Part shown: piece by piece, positions 1 through 7,134 of the stretch
Numbering within the stretch: the first letter of the stretch is position 1
Layout of the letters: each line of letters begins with the position of its first letter
From: RGIG6353 sp045590615
Lineage (GTDB): Bacteria; Bacillota; Clostridia; Oscillospirales; SIG627
DNA: 7,527 nucleotides
NCBI GenBank assembly: GCA_045590615.1
Contig: JAZNRH010000056.1
Location: forward strand, 1-7,527
Direction: 5' to 3'
Notes under the pieces: generated by a model
What the model saw: only the letters and a program-made list of their open reading frames with translations
What the model was told of the DNA's origin: nothing
Databases searched by the model: none
Position numbers and translations under genes: made by a program

Positions 1-913
1 GCACAAGATTTATGACATGAACGAGCCTAATTTCACTACTGCTTCGCTCTTCAATCCTTTTGAGGCACATACACCGTTTATAAGAATTGAGCAAAAATAT
101 TCAACCAAGGGCGATGATGGTGTTCTTCTCTATGACTTTGACGAAACAAAACCCGTCAAATCACTTGTTGGCAAATATTCCTTCAGTGAAATTAACGCAA
201 CAAACAAGTACGCGCTCAAGCTCAGAGTATGTGGCAACGGCTCGATAAACGATGCAGTTCTTATTTCACTCTCAAGCCTTACAGGCACAGGCGCAAGTGG
301 TAGATACGATTACTTCATTCCTGTAAACTTCAATGGCTGGAAGGAGATCATTATACCCGACATCAGTAACGACGACTACGAAGGATATACCTTCTCAACA
401 GTTACAACGGGTGATGCAAGAGGCGAAGTTTACAGAACTAACGTTGAGTTCAACCGAATAAATTCCGTGCAGGTTTCCGTACAAGGTAATTGCGAGGGAG
501 TGTTTATAGACCAGCTTGTAGCTTGCACACCGTACGATGCACCTGCAAAAAATCCTTCGATTACTGTCGGTGGCACTTCAATTACCTTTAACGCAGAGCT
601 TCATTCCTCTGATTTCATCGAGTATTATCCTGAAGAAAACAAGGCTTATCTTAACTACTACACTCAAATTTATGATGAAGAGGGCAAGTGGGTTGACGAT
701 GAGGCGCACGTTAAAGAAATCAGCTTCAACGGAAGTCTGACAGTACCAAAGGGCAGCTTCCCATTCAGCTATAAAGCTGAGGCAATGAGCTCTCTTCCCA
801 CAAGAGCACAAGTCGTATTCGGCTTTGGTGGCAGAATTATTGCTAACCCAAGCACGTGGGTTGCACCAAACGTAGAATTACCCAAAGACATCGAAAAAGT
901 ATCACTTTATTAA
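1..913 (+). CDS. Paralogue copy 1, 3' end only: jelly-roll plus Ig-like C-terminal domains of a putative intracellular carbohydrate-active enzyme
   Basis: The frame is open from the left edge (the first full codon is at position 2) to a TAA at 911-913, giving 303 visible residues. The first residues, HKIYD, match the barrel-to-jelly-roll junction of copy 3 (its residues 643-647). An ATG at 17 falls inside this conserved segment and has no ribosome binding site, so the true start lies upstream of the window. Two domains are visible. The jelly-roll-like module begins at FIRIEQKYS and ends near the YDYFIPVNFNGWKEI signature and the following strands. The Ig-like domain begins at NPSITVGG and contains the ELHSSDFIEYYP and AYLNYYTQIYD motifs. 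In the motif that reads HGGDF in copies 2 and 3, this copy has HSSDF. The protein ends in EKVSLY, close to the ends of the other copies. The catalytic part is outside the window, so activity cannot be judged. It is followed after 10 bp by copy 2, probably in one operon. Homology to copies 2 and 3 is certain; function is inferred. Confidence 0.95.
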   Translation, partial: HKIYDMNEPNFTTASLFNPFEAHTPFIRIEQKYSTKGDDGVLLYDFDETKPVKSLVGKYSFSEINATNKYALKLRVCGNGSINDAVLISLSSLTGTGASGRYDYFIPVNFNGWKEIIIPDISNDDYEGYTFSTVTTGDARGEVYRTNVEFNRINSVQVSVQGNCEGVFIDQLVACTPYDAPAKNPSITVGGTSITFNAELHSSDFIEYYPEENKAYLNYYTQIYDEEGKWVDDEAHVKEISFNGSLTVPKGSFPFSYKAEAMSSLPTRAQVVFGFGGRIIANPSTWVAPNVELPKDIEKVSLY

Positions 914-917
914 GGAG
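912..917 (+). promoter_or_regulatory. Ribosome binding site of copy 2, overlapping the stop codon of copy 1
   Basis: AAGGAG sits 6 nt before the ATG at 924, and its first two bases belong to the TAA of copy 1. This fixes 924 as the start in preference to the in-frame ATG at 945. The overlap suggests translational coupling of copies 1 and 2. Confidence 0.9.
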
Positions 918-923
918 AAAATT

Positions 924-3755
924 ATGAGTATTTGCAAGCTTAATATGACTAATTCCGAAATAACCTTCGGAAACGACAACATTAAAGTAATTTTAGAACC
1001 AAACGGTAGAGTAAAAAAGCTTATAAATATGATTACAAATGAGGATGCAACAGGTGAAATGGAGATCCCCTATTTCACCTACCTCATCAGCGATGACGGT
1101 GAAATTACTCCACCTGTAAAGCTTGACGTTGTGGGTGATTCAATCAAGGTTATTTACGAAAACGAAGTATCGGTTGACCTCATCGTTGAAGTTAAAGAGT
1201 CGTATTTTTCAATAACGCTCAATACCGATATTCCAAAGACAGTTGACGGTATTGTTATCTGTAACCTTGTAACCAATGCTCCTTGGGAGCTTGACAATCC
1301 CGATGCATTCGGCTTGTCAGGTGTTCCTATGACAACTACGATTGAAAACCACTTTATGCCGGGTGGTGAAAGAAAATCTGCCAAGGGTACTACATTCTCT
1401 TATCTCGGTGTTTCTACAAAGGGCTCAAAGCTTGGTGTAGCATTTTCAAGAATGACAGAGCACCGTGAGCATCTTAAAAATCTTATGGACGACATTGACC
1501 CCAAGAAGGGTCTCAAGACTACTCACGGTGGTCCTTATGCATACGATAACCCCGATATTTACGGCGACTACGTAATTCTCAGCAAGGGGCTTACCCCTGA
1601 AACAGCCGAAGCGATTGCCGATATTTCAGAAAAGTATTGTGTAAATCAGATTGATATGCATCAGGGTGGTGGAACCTTCGTTCAGGCTGACCACAACTTC
1701 TGGTGCGCAAGAACAAAGGAAGAGGAAGAAAACGACGTTTTCATTCCTGCATCAGTCTTTAAGGAAAGAGTGGGTGACACGGTTACCAAAAGAGGAGTTC
1801 AGCTCTCTCTTCACACCTATTCTTCACTCGTACCTTGGACAGCAAATCAAATCCTTTCCAATCCAAAGTGGCAAAAGCAAATTGTTACCTGTCCTGACGT
1901 ATGGACGGTAAAGGGTGAGCTTTCTGCTGATGCTGAACAAATCACTACCTACGAGGATTTGGAAAACCTGATTCTTTATGATAGACCACTCCCCTACAAG
2001 CAGGTCAATACAGGCTATTTCCTGATTGACGAAGAAATTGTTCTTATAACAAAAAAAGAGCCTTATCTCTTCCCTGAGGTAAAGCGTGGACAATGTGGCA
2101 CCAAGGCAGTAGCGCACAAGGACGGAGCTGTTATTCATCAGTTCTACGGTTGGTACTCAATGCTTCAGCCAATTTCTCTCTCCGAGCTTTTCTACCATGT
2201 TGCACAGAAAACTGCTGAAGCCTACAACGATGGTGGTTTTGAGATGATTTATCTCGACGGTCTTGAATCCTTTGCAAGAGAACCACTCTCAGACCCGAGA
2301 ATTGCATATTACATCTATGCAGAATTTGTACGTGAAATCCTTGCTAACTGTAAGACTTCTCCTCTCTTTGAGTTCTCCGAATTCCGTCCTCCCCTTTGGC
2401 CTGCACGTTCAAGAGGTGGCGCAATCGACCATGCAAGAAGAGGTTTCAAAAAGCAGAAGCTCGACCATCTCAGCCGTCAAAAGAAGTTCCTCAACTGCTT
2501 CTATACGGCAACGCTTGGTTGGTTCCATTTCTGTCCCGACTTTATTGCTCGTTACAAGAACACCGAGTTCCACACAATGTACCGTGACGACCTTGATATG
2601 ATGGGCTCTTATGCAATTGCTTATAACTTTGGTATTGAGGGTCACCCGTTCTCAATCGAGGACTTTAACAACGGTACAAGAGTATCTGATAACACCTATT
2701 ACTACACTCTCTATACAAGACTTCGTAAAGCCAACTACTTTGCACCCGAGGTAAAGAAAGAGCTTCTTGACGGAAACGAATACAAGGTGTTCAAGCAGAA
2801 TGACGGCAGCTGGGCGTTCAAGGAAATGAAATACCTCAAGCACAAGGTTATGGACGTAAGCGTTCCGAACTTTACAAATGCTGTTGAAACCAACCCATTC
2901 GCTGAACAAAAACCGTTCATCAGAATTGAGCAAAGATACTCTGCAAAAACAGAAAACCCAACTGTACTTTATCACTTTGATGAAAACAAGCCTATCACCG
3001 ATTATGACGGACTTCATACTATCGAAGCAACCGATATTCTCGGAAAGACCGCATTCAGAATAAGAGTTCACGGTAACTCCTCACAGACTGACGGTATTCT
3101 CATCACTCTTTCAAGTCTTAATATATACGGTGGACTCAGAGGCAGATACGACTACTTCATTCCTCTCAACTTTGAAGGCTGGAAGGAAATCGTACTCATT
3201 GAAGTTAACACAGAGGATTACGACGGATATGAATTCGAAGAATTCGACGGAAACAAGAAACGTTATTTCAATGGCTTCAGAGCACCCATTGAATTCAACA
3301 GAATTGATGAAGTACGAGTTAGACTTTGTGGCGAATGTAAGGGTGTAAGCGTTGGCGACCTCGTTGCTTACGAGCCTATCGACGCACCTTCAAAGAATCC
3401 TTCTATCTCTCTTAACGACAAGACCATTACCTTTAACGCAGAGCTTCACGGTGGTGATTTCATCGAATATTACCCCGACGACAACAAGGCTTATCTCAAC
3501 TATTACACCCAGATTTTCGAAGGTGACATATGGAAGAGAGACGTAGCACACGTTAAGGAAATTGATTTCACAGGCGAAATAATTGTACCTAAGGGCGAAT
3601 TCAGCTACACGTACAAAACCGAGCCTTTAACAGATTACACAACAAGAGGCCACGTAGCAATAGGTCTCTCGGGCAAGATTGTTGCCAATCCAAGTGATTG
3701 GAAAGCACCTGACGTTGTAATTCCGGAAGGACTCGAAAAGCCTGCTCTCTATTGA
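924..3755 (+). CDS. Paralogue copy 2, complete 943-residue putative intracellular glycoside hydrolase-like protein (family not recognised)
   Basis: Start is set by AAGGAG 6 nt upstream; stop is TGA. No signal peptide or transmembrane segment is visible, so it should act in the cytoplasm. Domains by eye: residues 1 to about 210 are a beta-sandwich of the galactose-mutarotase/supersandwich type (motifs WELDNPDAFGLSG from W121, SRMTEHREH from 175). Residues about 215-600 look like a (beta/alpha)8 barrel: QIDMHQGGG (D244, H246), LHTYSSL (H297), IYLDGLE (D445, E448), RGGAIDHARR (D502, H503), FLNCFYTATLGW (522-533) and YRDDLD (D555, D556, D558). Residues about 350-405 contain IDEEIVL and RGQCGT (R388-T393) with H398, a small module apparently inserted in the barrel. 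Residues about 660-820 are a jelly-roll-like module with FEGWKEI; 825-943 are Ig-like. An Asp at the end of a central strand (D445) is a typical nucleophile position in GH27/31/36-type barrels, but that assignment is inference. No broken motif is seen. A polysaccharide lyase or binding protein remains possible. Confidence 0.93.
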   Translation: MSICKLNMTNSEITFGNDNIKVILEPNGRVKKLINMITNEDATGEMEIPYFTYLISDDGEITPPVKLDVVGDSIKVIYENEVSVDLIVEVKESYFSITLNTDIPKTVDGIVICNLVTNAPWELDNPDAFGLSGVPMTTTIENHFMPGGERKSAKGTTFSYLGVSTKGSKLGVAFSRMTEHREHLKNLMDDIDPKKGLKTTHGGPYAYDNPDIYGDYVILSKGLTPETAEAIADISEKYCVNQIDMHQGGGTFVQADHNFWCARTKEEEENDVFIPASVFKERVGDTVTKRGVQLSLHTYSSLVPWTANQILSNPKWQKQIVTCPDVWTVKGELSADAEQITTYEDLENLILYDRPLPYKQVNTGYFLIDEEIVLITKKEPYLFPEVKRGQCGTKAVAHKDGAVIHQFYGWYSMLQPISLSELFYHVAQKTAEAYNDGGFEMIYLDGLESFAREPLSDPRIAYYIYAEFVREILANCKTSPLFEFSEFRPPLWPARSRGGAIDHARRGFKKQKLDHLSRQKKFLNCFYTATLGWFHFCPDFIARYKNTEFHTMYRDDLDMMGSYAIAYNFGIEGHPFSIEDFNNGTRVSDNTYYYTLYTRLRKANYFAPEVKKELLDGNEYKVFKQNDGSWAFKEMKYLKHKVMDVSVPNFTNAVETNPFAEQKPFIRIEQRYSAKTENPTVLYHFDENKPITDYDGLHTIEATDILGKTAFRIRVHGNSSQTDGILITLSSLNIYGGLRGRYDYFIPLNFEGWKEIVLIEVNTEDYDGYEFEEFDGNKKRYFNGFRAPIEFNRIDEVRVRLCGECKGVSVGDLVAYEPIDAPSKNPSISLNDKTITFNAELHGGDFIEYYPDDNKAYLNYYTQIFEGDIWKRDVAHVKEIDFTGEIIVPKGEFSYTYKTEPLTDYTTRGHVAIGLSGKIVANPSDWKAPDVVIPEGLEKPALY

Positions 3756-3761
3756 TTACAC

Positions 3762-3795
3762 ACCACCTCCGAGCAATCGGAGGTGGTACTATTTT
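3762..3795 (+). terminator. Rho-independent terminator after copy 2
   Basis: A perfect 11-bp stem (ACCACCTCCGA paired with TCGGAGGTGGT) is capped by a GCAA tetraloop of the stable GNRA class. It starts 7 nt after the stop of copy 2. The tail, ACTATTTT, is only moderately T-rich, so termination may be partial. It closes the copy 1-copy 2 transcript before the promoter of copy 3. Confidence 0.82.
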
Positions 3796-3845
3796 GACTA
3801 TATTTTACAAATAAATTGTCTTTTATTATTTTTTTAATTAAGCTA

Positions 3846-3874
3846 TTGACTTTTAGGTAATATTAACTTAAAAT
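3846..3874 (+). promoter_or_regulatory. Sigma-A type promoter of copy 3
   Basis: TTGACT at 3846-3851 and TAAAAT at 3869-3874 are separated by exactly 17 bp. An AT-rich run (about 3800-3845) lies just upstream and could act as an UP element. The predicted start of transcription, about 3881, gives a leader of roughly 30 nt, too short for a riboswitch. The spacer contains the 8-bp palindrome TAATATTA (3858-3865), possibly an operator but not convincing alone. Confidence 0.83.
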
Positions 3875-3897
3875 GAAGGTGTAATACTTAAAGGTAA

Positions 3898-3904
3898 AAA
3901 GGAG
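3898..3904 (+). promoter_or_regulatory. Ribosome binding site of copy 3
   Basis: AAAGGAG lies 7 nt before the ATG at 3912. The stretch AAGGAGAAAATT is identical to that before copy 2, so the translation start region was apparently duplicated together with the gene. Confidence 0.9.
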
Positions 3905-3911
3905 AAAATTT

Positions 3912-6836
3912 ATGCTTTTTGAAAATAACGGCGTCATCTATTTTGAAAACGACTATTTCAGAGTTTCAATTTCAAAAAACGACGGAACGGTAGAAGAACT
4001 GTTCAACAAAATGTCAAACGAAAATGCACTTGGCAAAAGCGACACTCCTTGGTTCACCTACCTGTTAGGCAAGGACGATGAACCAATCAAGCCAAAGAAG
4101 CTTGAAATCGAAGCAAGTAAGCTCAAGGTTACCTATGAAAACAATATTGTTGCATTTTATATAATCGAAGTAAAGAAAACTTATTTTTCAGTTACTCTCG
4201 ACTCGGAAATTCCTGATACGGTCAACGGAGTTGTGCTTTGCGAGCTGACAACTGATGCTCCCTGGGAGCTTGACAATCCTGATGCTTACGGTCTTTCGGG
4301 TATTGCTATGACCACCACTGTTGACAACAACTATGTACCGGGTGGCGAATTCAAGAAGGTCATGGGTACAACCTTCACCTACCTTGGAGTTGAACTCCGT
4401 GGCTCAAAATTAGGCGTTGCCTTCTCGAGAATGACAGAACACCGTGAACACCTTAAAACAATTACCGACGATATAGACCCAAAGAAAGGTATCACCTCAA
4501 CTCACGGTGGTGCATATACGTGCGAGTGCAAGGACTTGTACGGCGATTACGTGCTTTTGGGATCAGGTCTTACTCCTGAAACCGTAGACGAAACTATTGA
4601 GCTTTGTAAAAAGTATTCGGTTGAGCAGATTGATATGCACCAGGGTGGTGGAACTTTCGTTCAGGGTGACTTTAACTTCCTTTGTGCAAGAACACCCGAG
4701 GAAATCGAGAACAACACCTTTATTCCTGCATCGGTGTTCAAGGAAAGAATTGCCGATAAGATTGCACCGAGTGGTATACAGCTCGGATTACATACCTATT
4801 CTTCACTTGTGGTATGGTTCTGCGAGCGCGTAACTGCCGACCCGAAATGGCAAAAACAAATTGTTACAATTCCTGATACTTGGACAGTAAATGGCACTCT
4901 CAACGAAAATGACGTCGATATAAGAACAAAAGAAGACGCTTCTAACTGCATTGTGTTATTAGGTCCAAATGCATCAAGATGTCCTTATAATAACATTCAT
5001 ACAAGGTATCTCTTGATTGATGAGGAAATTATTCTTATCAATGAAGAGCCAGGAAAAGACGGCTTTATAAACGTTGAAAGAGGACAGTGTGGAACAAAGC
5101 CTGCAGTACATAAGGACGGAACTGTTATACGTCAGCTTTGTGGATGGTATGGAATGTTCCAGCCCATTCCCCTTTCTGGGCTCTTCTACTATATGGCTGA
5201 AGAAACAGCTCGAGCGTACAACGAGGGTGGTTATGAGATGATTTATCTCGACGGTCTTGAGTCCTTTAATCGCGAACCGTTTATTGACAAGAGAATATCC
5301 TACTACGTGTATGCAGAATTTATCAGAACAATAGTTTCTAATTGTAAAAAGCCTCCTTTGATTGAATATTCATCCTTCTTGCCTTGCCTCTGGGCAGCAC
5401 GTGGAAGAGGTGGCGCAGTTGACCACGCACGAAGAGCTTACAAGCAGCAGAAGATTGAACATCTGAAAGGACAAAGTAAATTCCTCAACTGCTTCTACAC
5501 TGCCACTGCAGGCTGGTTCAACTACTGTCCCGATAAAGATATGCAATTCAAGGACACCACCATCAGAACAATGTATCGTGACGACCTTGACCATATGGGC
5601 TCACTTTGTATTGCATATGATTTTGGAACGGTTTGTCAGCCCTTCTCAAAGGCAGTTATAGAGGACAAGACCCGTCTTGCAGATAACTTCTATTACTACG
5701 GCACTTATACTTGTCTTCGTGAAGCAGGATATTTTGCACCCGAAGTAAGAAAAGCTGTTGGCGACTTTAATAAGGAATTCAAGCTCTTCAAGCAAGAAGA
5801 CGGTAGCTGGGCATTCAAGGAAATGAAATATCTCAAGCACAAGATTTATGATGTCAGCGAACCGAACTTCGTAGTTAGAAAACATACTAATAGTTTTGGT
5901 GAGCAAAAGCCGTTTATCAGAATTGAACAGAGATATTCAACAAATGGAAAGAATGGCTTCACCCTCTTCAGCTTCGACGAGTCAAAGCCCGTAGATCAGC
6001 TCGTAGGACGAAACGTATTCGAGCCTGTAGATATCACAGGTAAGACTGCATTCAAAATAAAAGTTCACGGCAACGGCTCGGAAAGCGACGCTCTGATGAT
6101 TTCGATTGCAAGTCCTTCATTCACAGCTGTAGGACATTATGATTACTTCATTCCCGTTAATTTCACAGGCTGGAAGGAAATAATACTCCTTGAAACCAAC
6201 AACGCAGATTACGAAGGCTACAGCTTTGAGGACGTACCTGTTACCGGCAGTCATACCTTCCGTCAGGACGTACTCTTCAATCAGGTAAATCAGGTACAGC
6301 TTGCTATCTGTGGAAAGTGCGAAGGGGTAAGAATTGGTGACCTTGTTGCATATACTCCTACAGACGCGCCTGCCAAAGCGCCTCAAATCACTATCGGAAA
6401 CGAAACGATTTCGTTTGATGCCGAGCTTCACGGTGGTGACTTTATAGAATACTATCCTGAGGAAAACAAGGCATATCTCAACTATTACACCCAAATATAT
6501 GACAACTCGGGATATTCAATCAGTGATGAGTTGAAAAAGGACAATGAGGCTCAACCCGAAGAAGACAAGCTTCGCCAGACTACCTCAGAAGAAGCTGATT
6601 CTCACGGAAAATGGCTTGACGACGAAGCTCACGTTAAGGAAATAAGCTTTACGGGTAGCGTCACAGTCCCCGAAGGCGATTTCAGCTACTCCTACAAGGC
6701 AGAGCCCTTGACGAAGCTCACGACGAGAGCACAGGTAGTAATCGGTCTTTCGGGTAAGGTTGTAGCAAATCCAAGTGATTGGACTGCTCCCGAAATCGAT
6801 ATGCCCGAAAACATTGAAAAAGTAACACTTTATTAA
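3912..6836 (+). CDS. Paralogue copy 3, complete 974-residue putative intracellular glycoside hydrolase-like protein (family not recognised)
   Basis: Start is set by AAAGGAG at 7 nt spacing and by alignment with copies 2 and 4; stop is TAA. It aligns with copy 2 over its whole length, most residues being identical or similar, and has the same domain order without a signal peptide. Residues 1 to about 207 are the N-terminal beta-sandwich (WELDNPDAYGLSG from W118). The barrel-like part is about 212-602, with QIDMHQGGG (D241, H243), LHTYSSL (H294), IYLDGLE (D447, E450), RGGAVDHARR (D504, H505) and YRDDLD (D557, D558, D560). RGQCGT (R390-T395) with H400 marks the inserted small module. The jelly-roll is about 663-820 (FTGWKEI) and the Ig-like domain 823-974. 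All candidate catalytic residues of copy 2 are kept. The barrel differs most in loops: after LHTYSSLV (VWFCERVTAD against PWTANQILSN) and in the segment before IDEEI. It also carries a 35-residue polar insertion near the C-terminus. It has its own promoter and terminator. Substrate unknown. Confidence 0.94.
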   Translation: MLFENNGVIYFENDYFRVSISKNDGTVEELFNKMSNENALGKSDTPWFTYLLGKDDEPIKPKKLEIEASKLKVTYENNIVAFYIIEVKKTYFSVTLDSEIPDTVNGVVLCELTTDAPWELDNPDAYGLSGIAMTTTVDNNYVPGGEFKKVMGTTFTYLGVELRGSKLGVAFSRMTEHREHLKTITDDIDPKKGITSTHGGAYTCECKDLYGDYVLLGSGLTPETVDETIELCKKYSVEQIDMHQGGGTFVQGDFNFLCARTPEEIENNTFIPASVFKERIADKIAPSGIQLGLHTYSSLVVWFCERVTADPKWQKQIVTIPDTWTVNGTLNENDVDIRTKEDASNCIVLLGPNASRCPYNNIHTRYLLIDEEIILINEEPGKDGFINVERGQCGTKPAVHKDGTVIRQLCGWYGMFQPIPLSGLFYYMAEETARAYNEGGYEMIYLDGLESFNREPFIDKRISYYVYAEFIRTIVSNCKKPPLIEYSSFLPCLWAARGRGGAVDHARRAYKQQKIEHLKGQSKFLNCFYTATAGWFNYCPDKDMQFKDTTIRTMYRDDLDHMGSLCIAYDFGTVCQPFSKAVIEDKTRLADNFYYYGTYTCLREAGYFAPEVRKAVGDFNKEFKLFKQEDGSWAFKEMKYLKHKIYDVSEPNFVVRKHTNSFGEQKPFIRIEQRYSTNGKNGFTLFSFDESKPVDQLVGRNVFEPVDITGKTAFKIKVHGNGSESDALMISIASPSFTAVGHYDYFIPVNFTGWKEIILLETNNADYEGYSFEDVPVTGSHTFRQDVLFNQVNQVQLAICGKCEGVRIGDLVAYTPTDAPAKAPQITIGNETISFDAELHGGDFIEYYPEENKAYLNYYTQIYDNSGYSISDELKKDNEAQPEEDKLRQTTSEEADSHGKWLDDEAHVKEISFTGSVTVPEGDFSYSYKAEPLTKLTTRAQVVIGLSGKVVANPSDWTAPEIDMPENIEKVTLY
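6504..6608 (+). other. 35-codon charged insertion in the C-terminal Ig-like domain of copy 3
   Basis: Between TQIYD and KWLDDEAHV copy 3 has 35 codons where copy 1 has only three (EEG) and copy 2 a similarly short loop. The inserted residues are rich in Asp, Glu, Lys, Ser and Gln with one Pro and almost no large hydrophobics, as in a disordered loop. It lies in frame in a beta-hairpin turn, so the fold can tolerate it. Its last part (GAAGCTGATTCTCACGG) resembles the sequence just after it (GAAGCTCACGTTAAGG), which hints at a slippage or duplication origin. Confidence 0.85.
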
Positions 6837-6839
6837 AAA

Positions 6840-6911
6840 AGCGACGAGCCGTCGCTGGCGAATCTCGCCTATCCTTACTTTTTCTAAACTAAGGCAAGGC
6901 AAAACGGCGAG
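6840..6911 (+). other. Cluster of small GC-rich hairpins after copy 3
   Basis: Directly behind the stop of copy 3 are AGCGACG-AGC-CGTCGCT (6840-6856, 7-bp stem) and then GGCGA-ATC-TCGCC (6857-6869, 5-bp stem). An imperfect third hairpin pairs GCCT/CCTTA (6867-6877) with TAAGG/AGGC (6890-6900) around a 12-nt loop containing TTTTT. CTCGCC (6864-6869) can instead pair with GGCGAG at 6906-6911, so the structures compete. It may be a weak terminator, an mRNA 3'-end stabiliser or the remnant of a dispersed repeat. No coding potential is evident. Confidence 0.6.
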
Positions 6912-6945
6912 GTTAATTCAAAGCAATTTCCTATATGATAAAAAA

Positions 6946-6986
6946 ATTGGCAGTAAAAATTCTGTTTTTACTGCCAATGTTTTTTT
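6946..6986 (+). terminator. Strong, apparently bidirectional rho-independent terminator
   Basis: A perfect 14-bp stem (ATTGGCAGTAAAAA at 6946-6959 paired with 6965-6978) with loop TTCTG is followed by G and seven T residues (6980-6986). Seven A residues (6940-6946) precede it, giving a T-tract for transcripts from the other strand too. It lies 109 bp after the stop of copy 3 and upstream of the promoter of copy 4, so it separates the two units. Confidence 0.9.
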
Positions 6987-7072
6987 ACACAAAAAAAGAA
7001 ATGGATATTTGTTAAAACTGCACATATTTGTAAAATTAAAAATTAAATTGTTAAATTTTTCTCAAAAAAGTA

Positions 7073-7101
7073 TTGACTTTATCTGAAAGAGCATTTACAA
7101 T
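7073..7101 (+). promoter_or_regulatory. Sigma-A type promoter of copy 4
   Basis: TTGACT at 7073-7078 and TACAAT at 7096-7101 are spaced by 17 bp, close to consensus. An AT-rich stretch (about 7010-7070) precedes it. The core TATTGACTTT is identical to that of the copy 3 promoter. The likely transcription start near 7108 gives a leader of about 27 nt. Confidence 0.86.
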
Positions 7102-7119
7102 AACCGTAACCCAAAACCG

Positions 7120-7126
7120 AAAGGAG
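7120..7126 (+). promoter_or_regulatory. Ribosome binding site of copy 4
   Basis: AAAGGAG lies 8 nt before the ATG at 7135. It sets the start of a gene that is open to the right edge of the window. Confidence 0.9.
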
Positions 7127-7134
7127 TTATCACT

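Noticed and set aside
17..913. A complete 298-residue gene starting at the ATG at 17
   Set aside because: The frame is open to the left edge, residues before this Met match the paralogues, and no ribosome binding site precedes it; it is an internal codon of a truncated larger gene.
1824..3071. Open frames of 78 to 139 codons on the minus strand inside copy 2
   Set aside because: They lie antisense to a clearly coding, homologous frame, lack ribosome binding sites and show Cys/Ser/Val-rich compositions typical of shadow frames.
3858..3865. Palindrome TAATATTA as an operator in the copy 3 promoter
   Set aside because: It is short and AT-rich, extends only imperfectly, and is absent from the copy 4 promoter; too weak to call.
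6585..6902. Minus-strand frame of 105 codons spanning the end of copy 3 and the hairpin cluster
   Set aside because: Most of it is antisense to the conserved C-terminal domain, and its start would lie within the hairpin cluster without a convincing ribosome binding site.
7084..7097. Catabolite-repression (cre-like) site TGAAAGAGCATTTA in the promoter spacer of copy 4
   Set aside because: Three mismatches to the cre consensus, including the central CG, and no equivalent in the copy 3 promoter; chance in AT-rich DNA is a sufficient explanation.
6837..7134. A riboswitch, tRNA or CRISPR element in the longest gap
   Set aside because: The leader of copy 4 is only about 27 nt from the predicted transcription start, no cloverleaf or regularly spaced repeats are seen, and the hairpins upstream are separated from it by a strong terminator.
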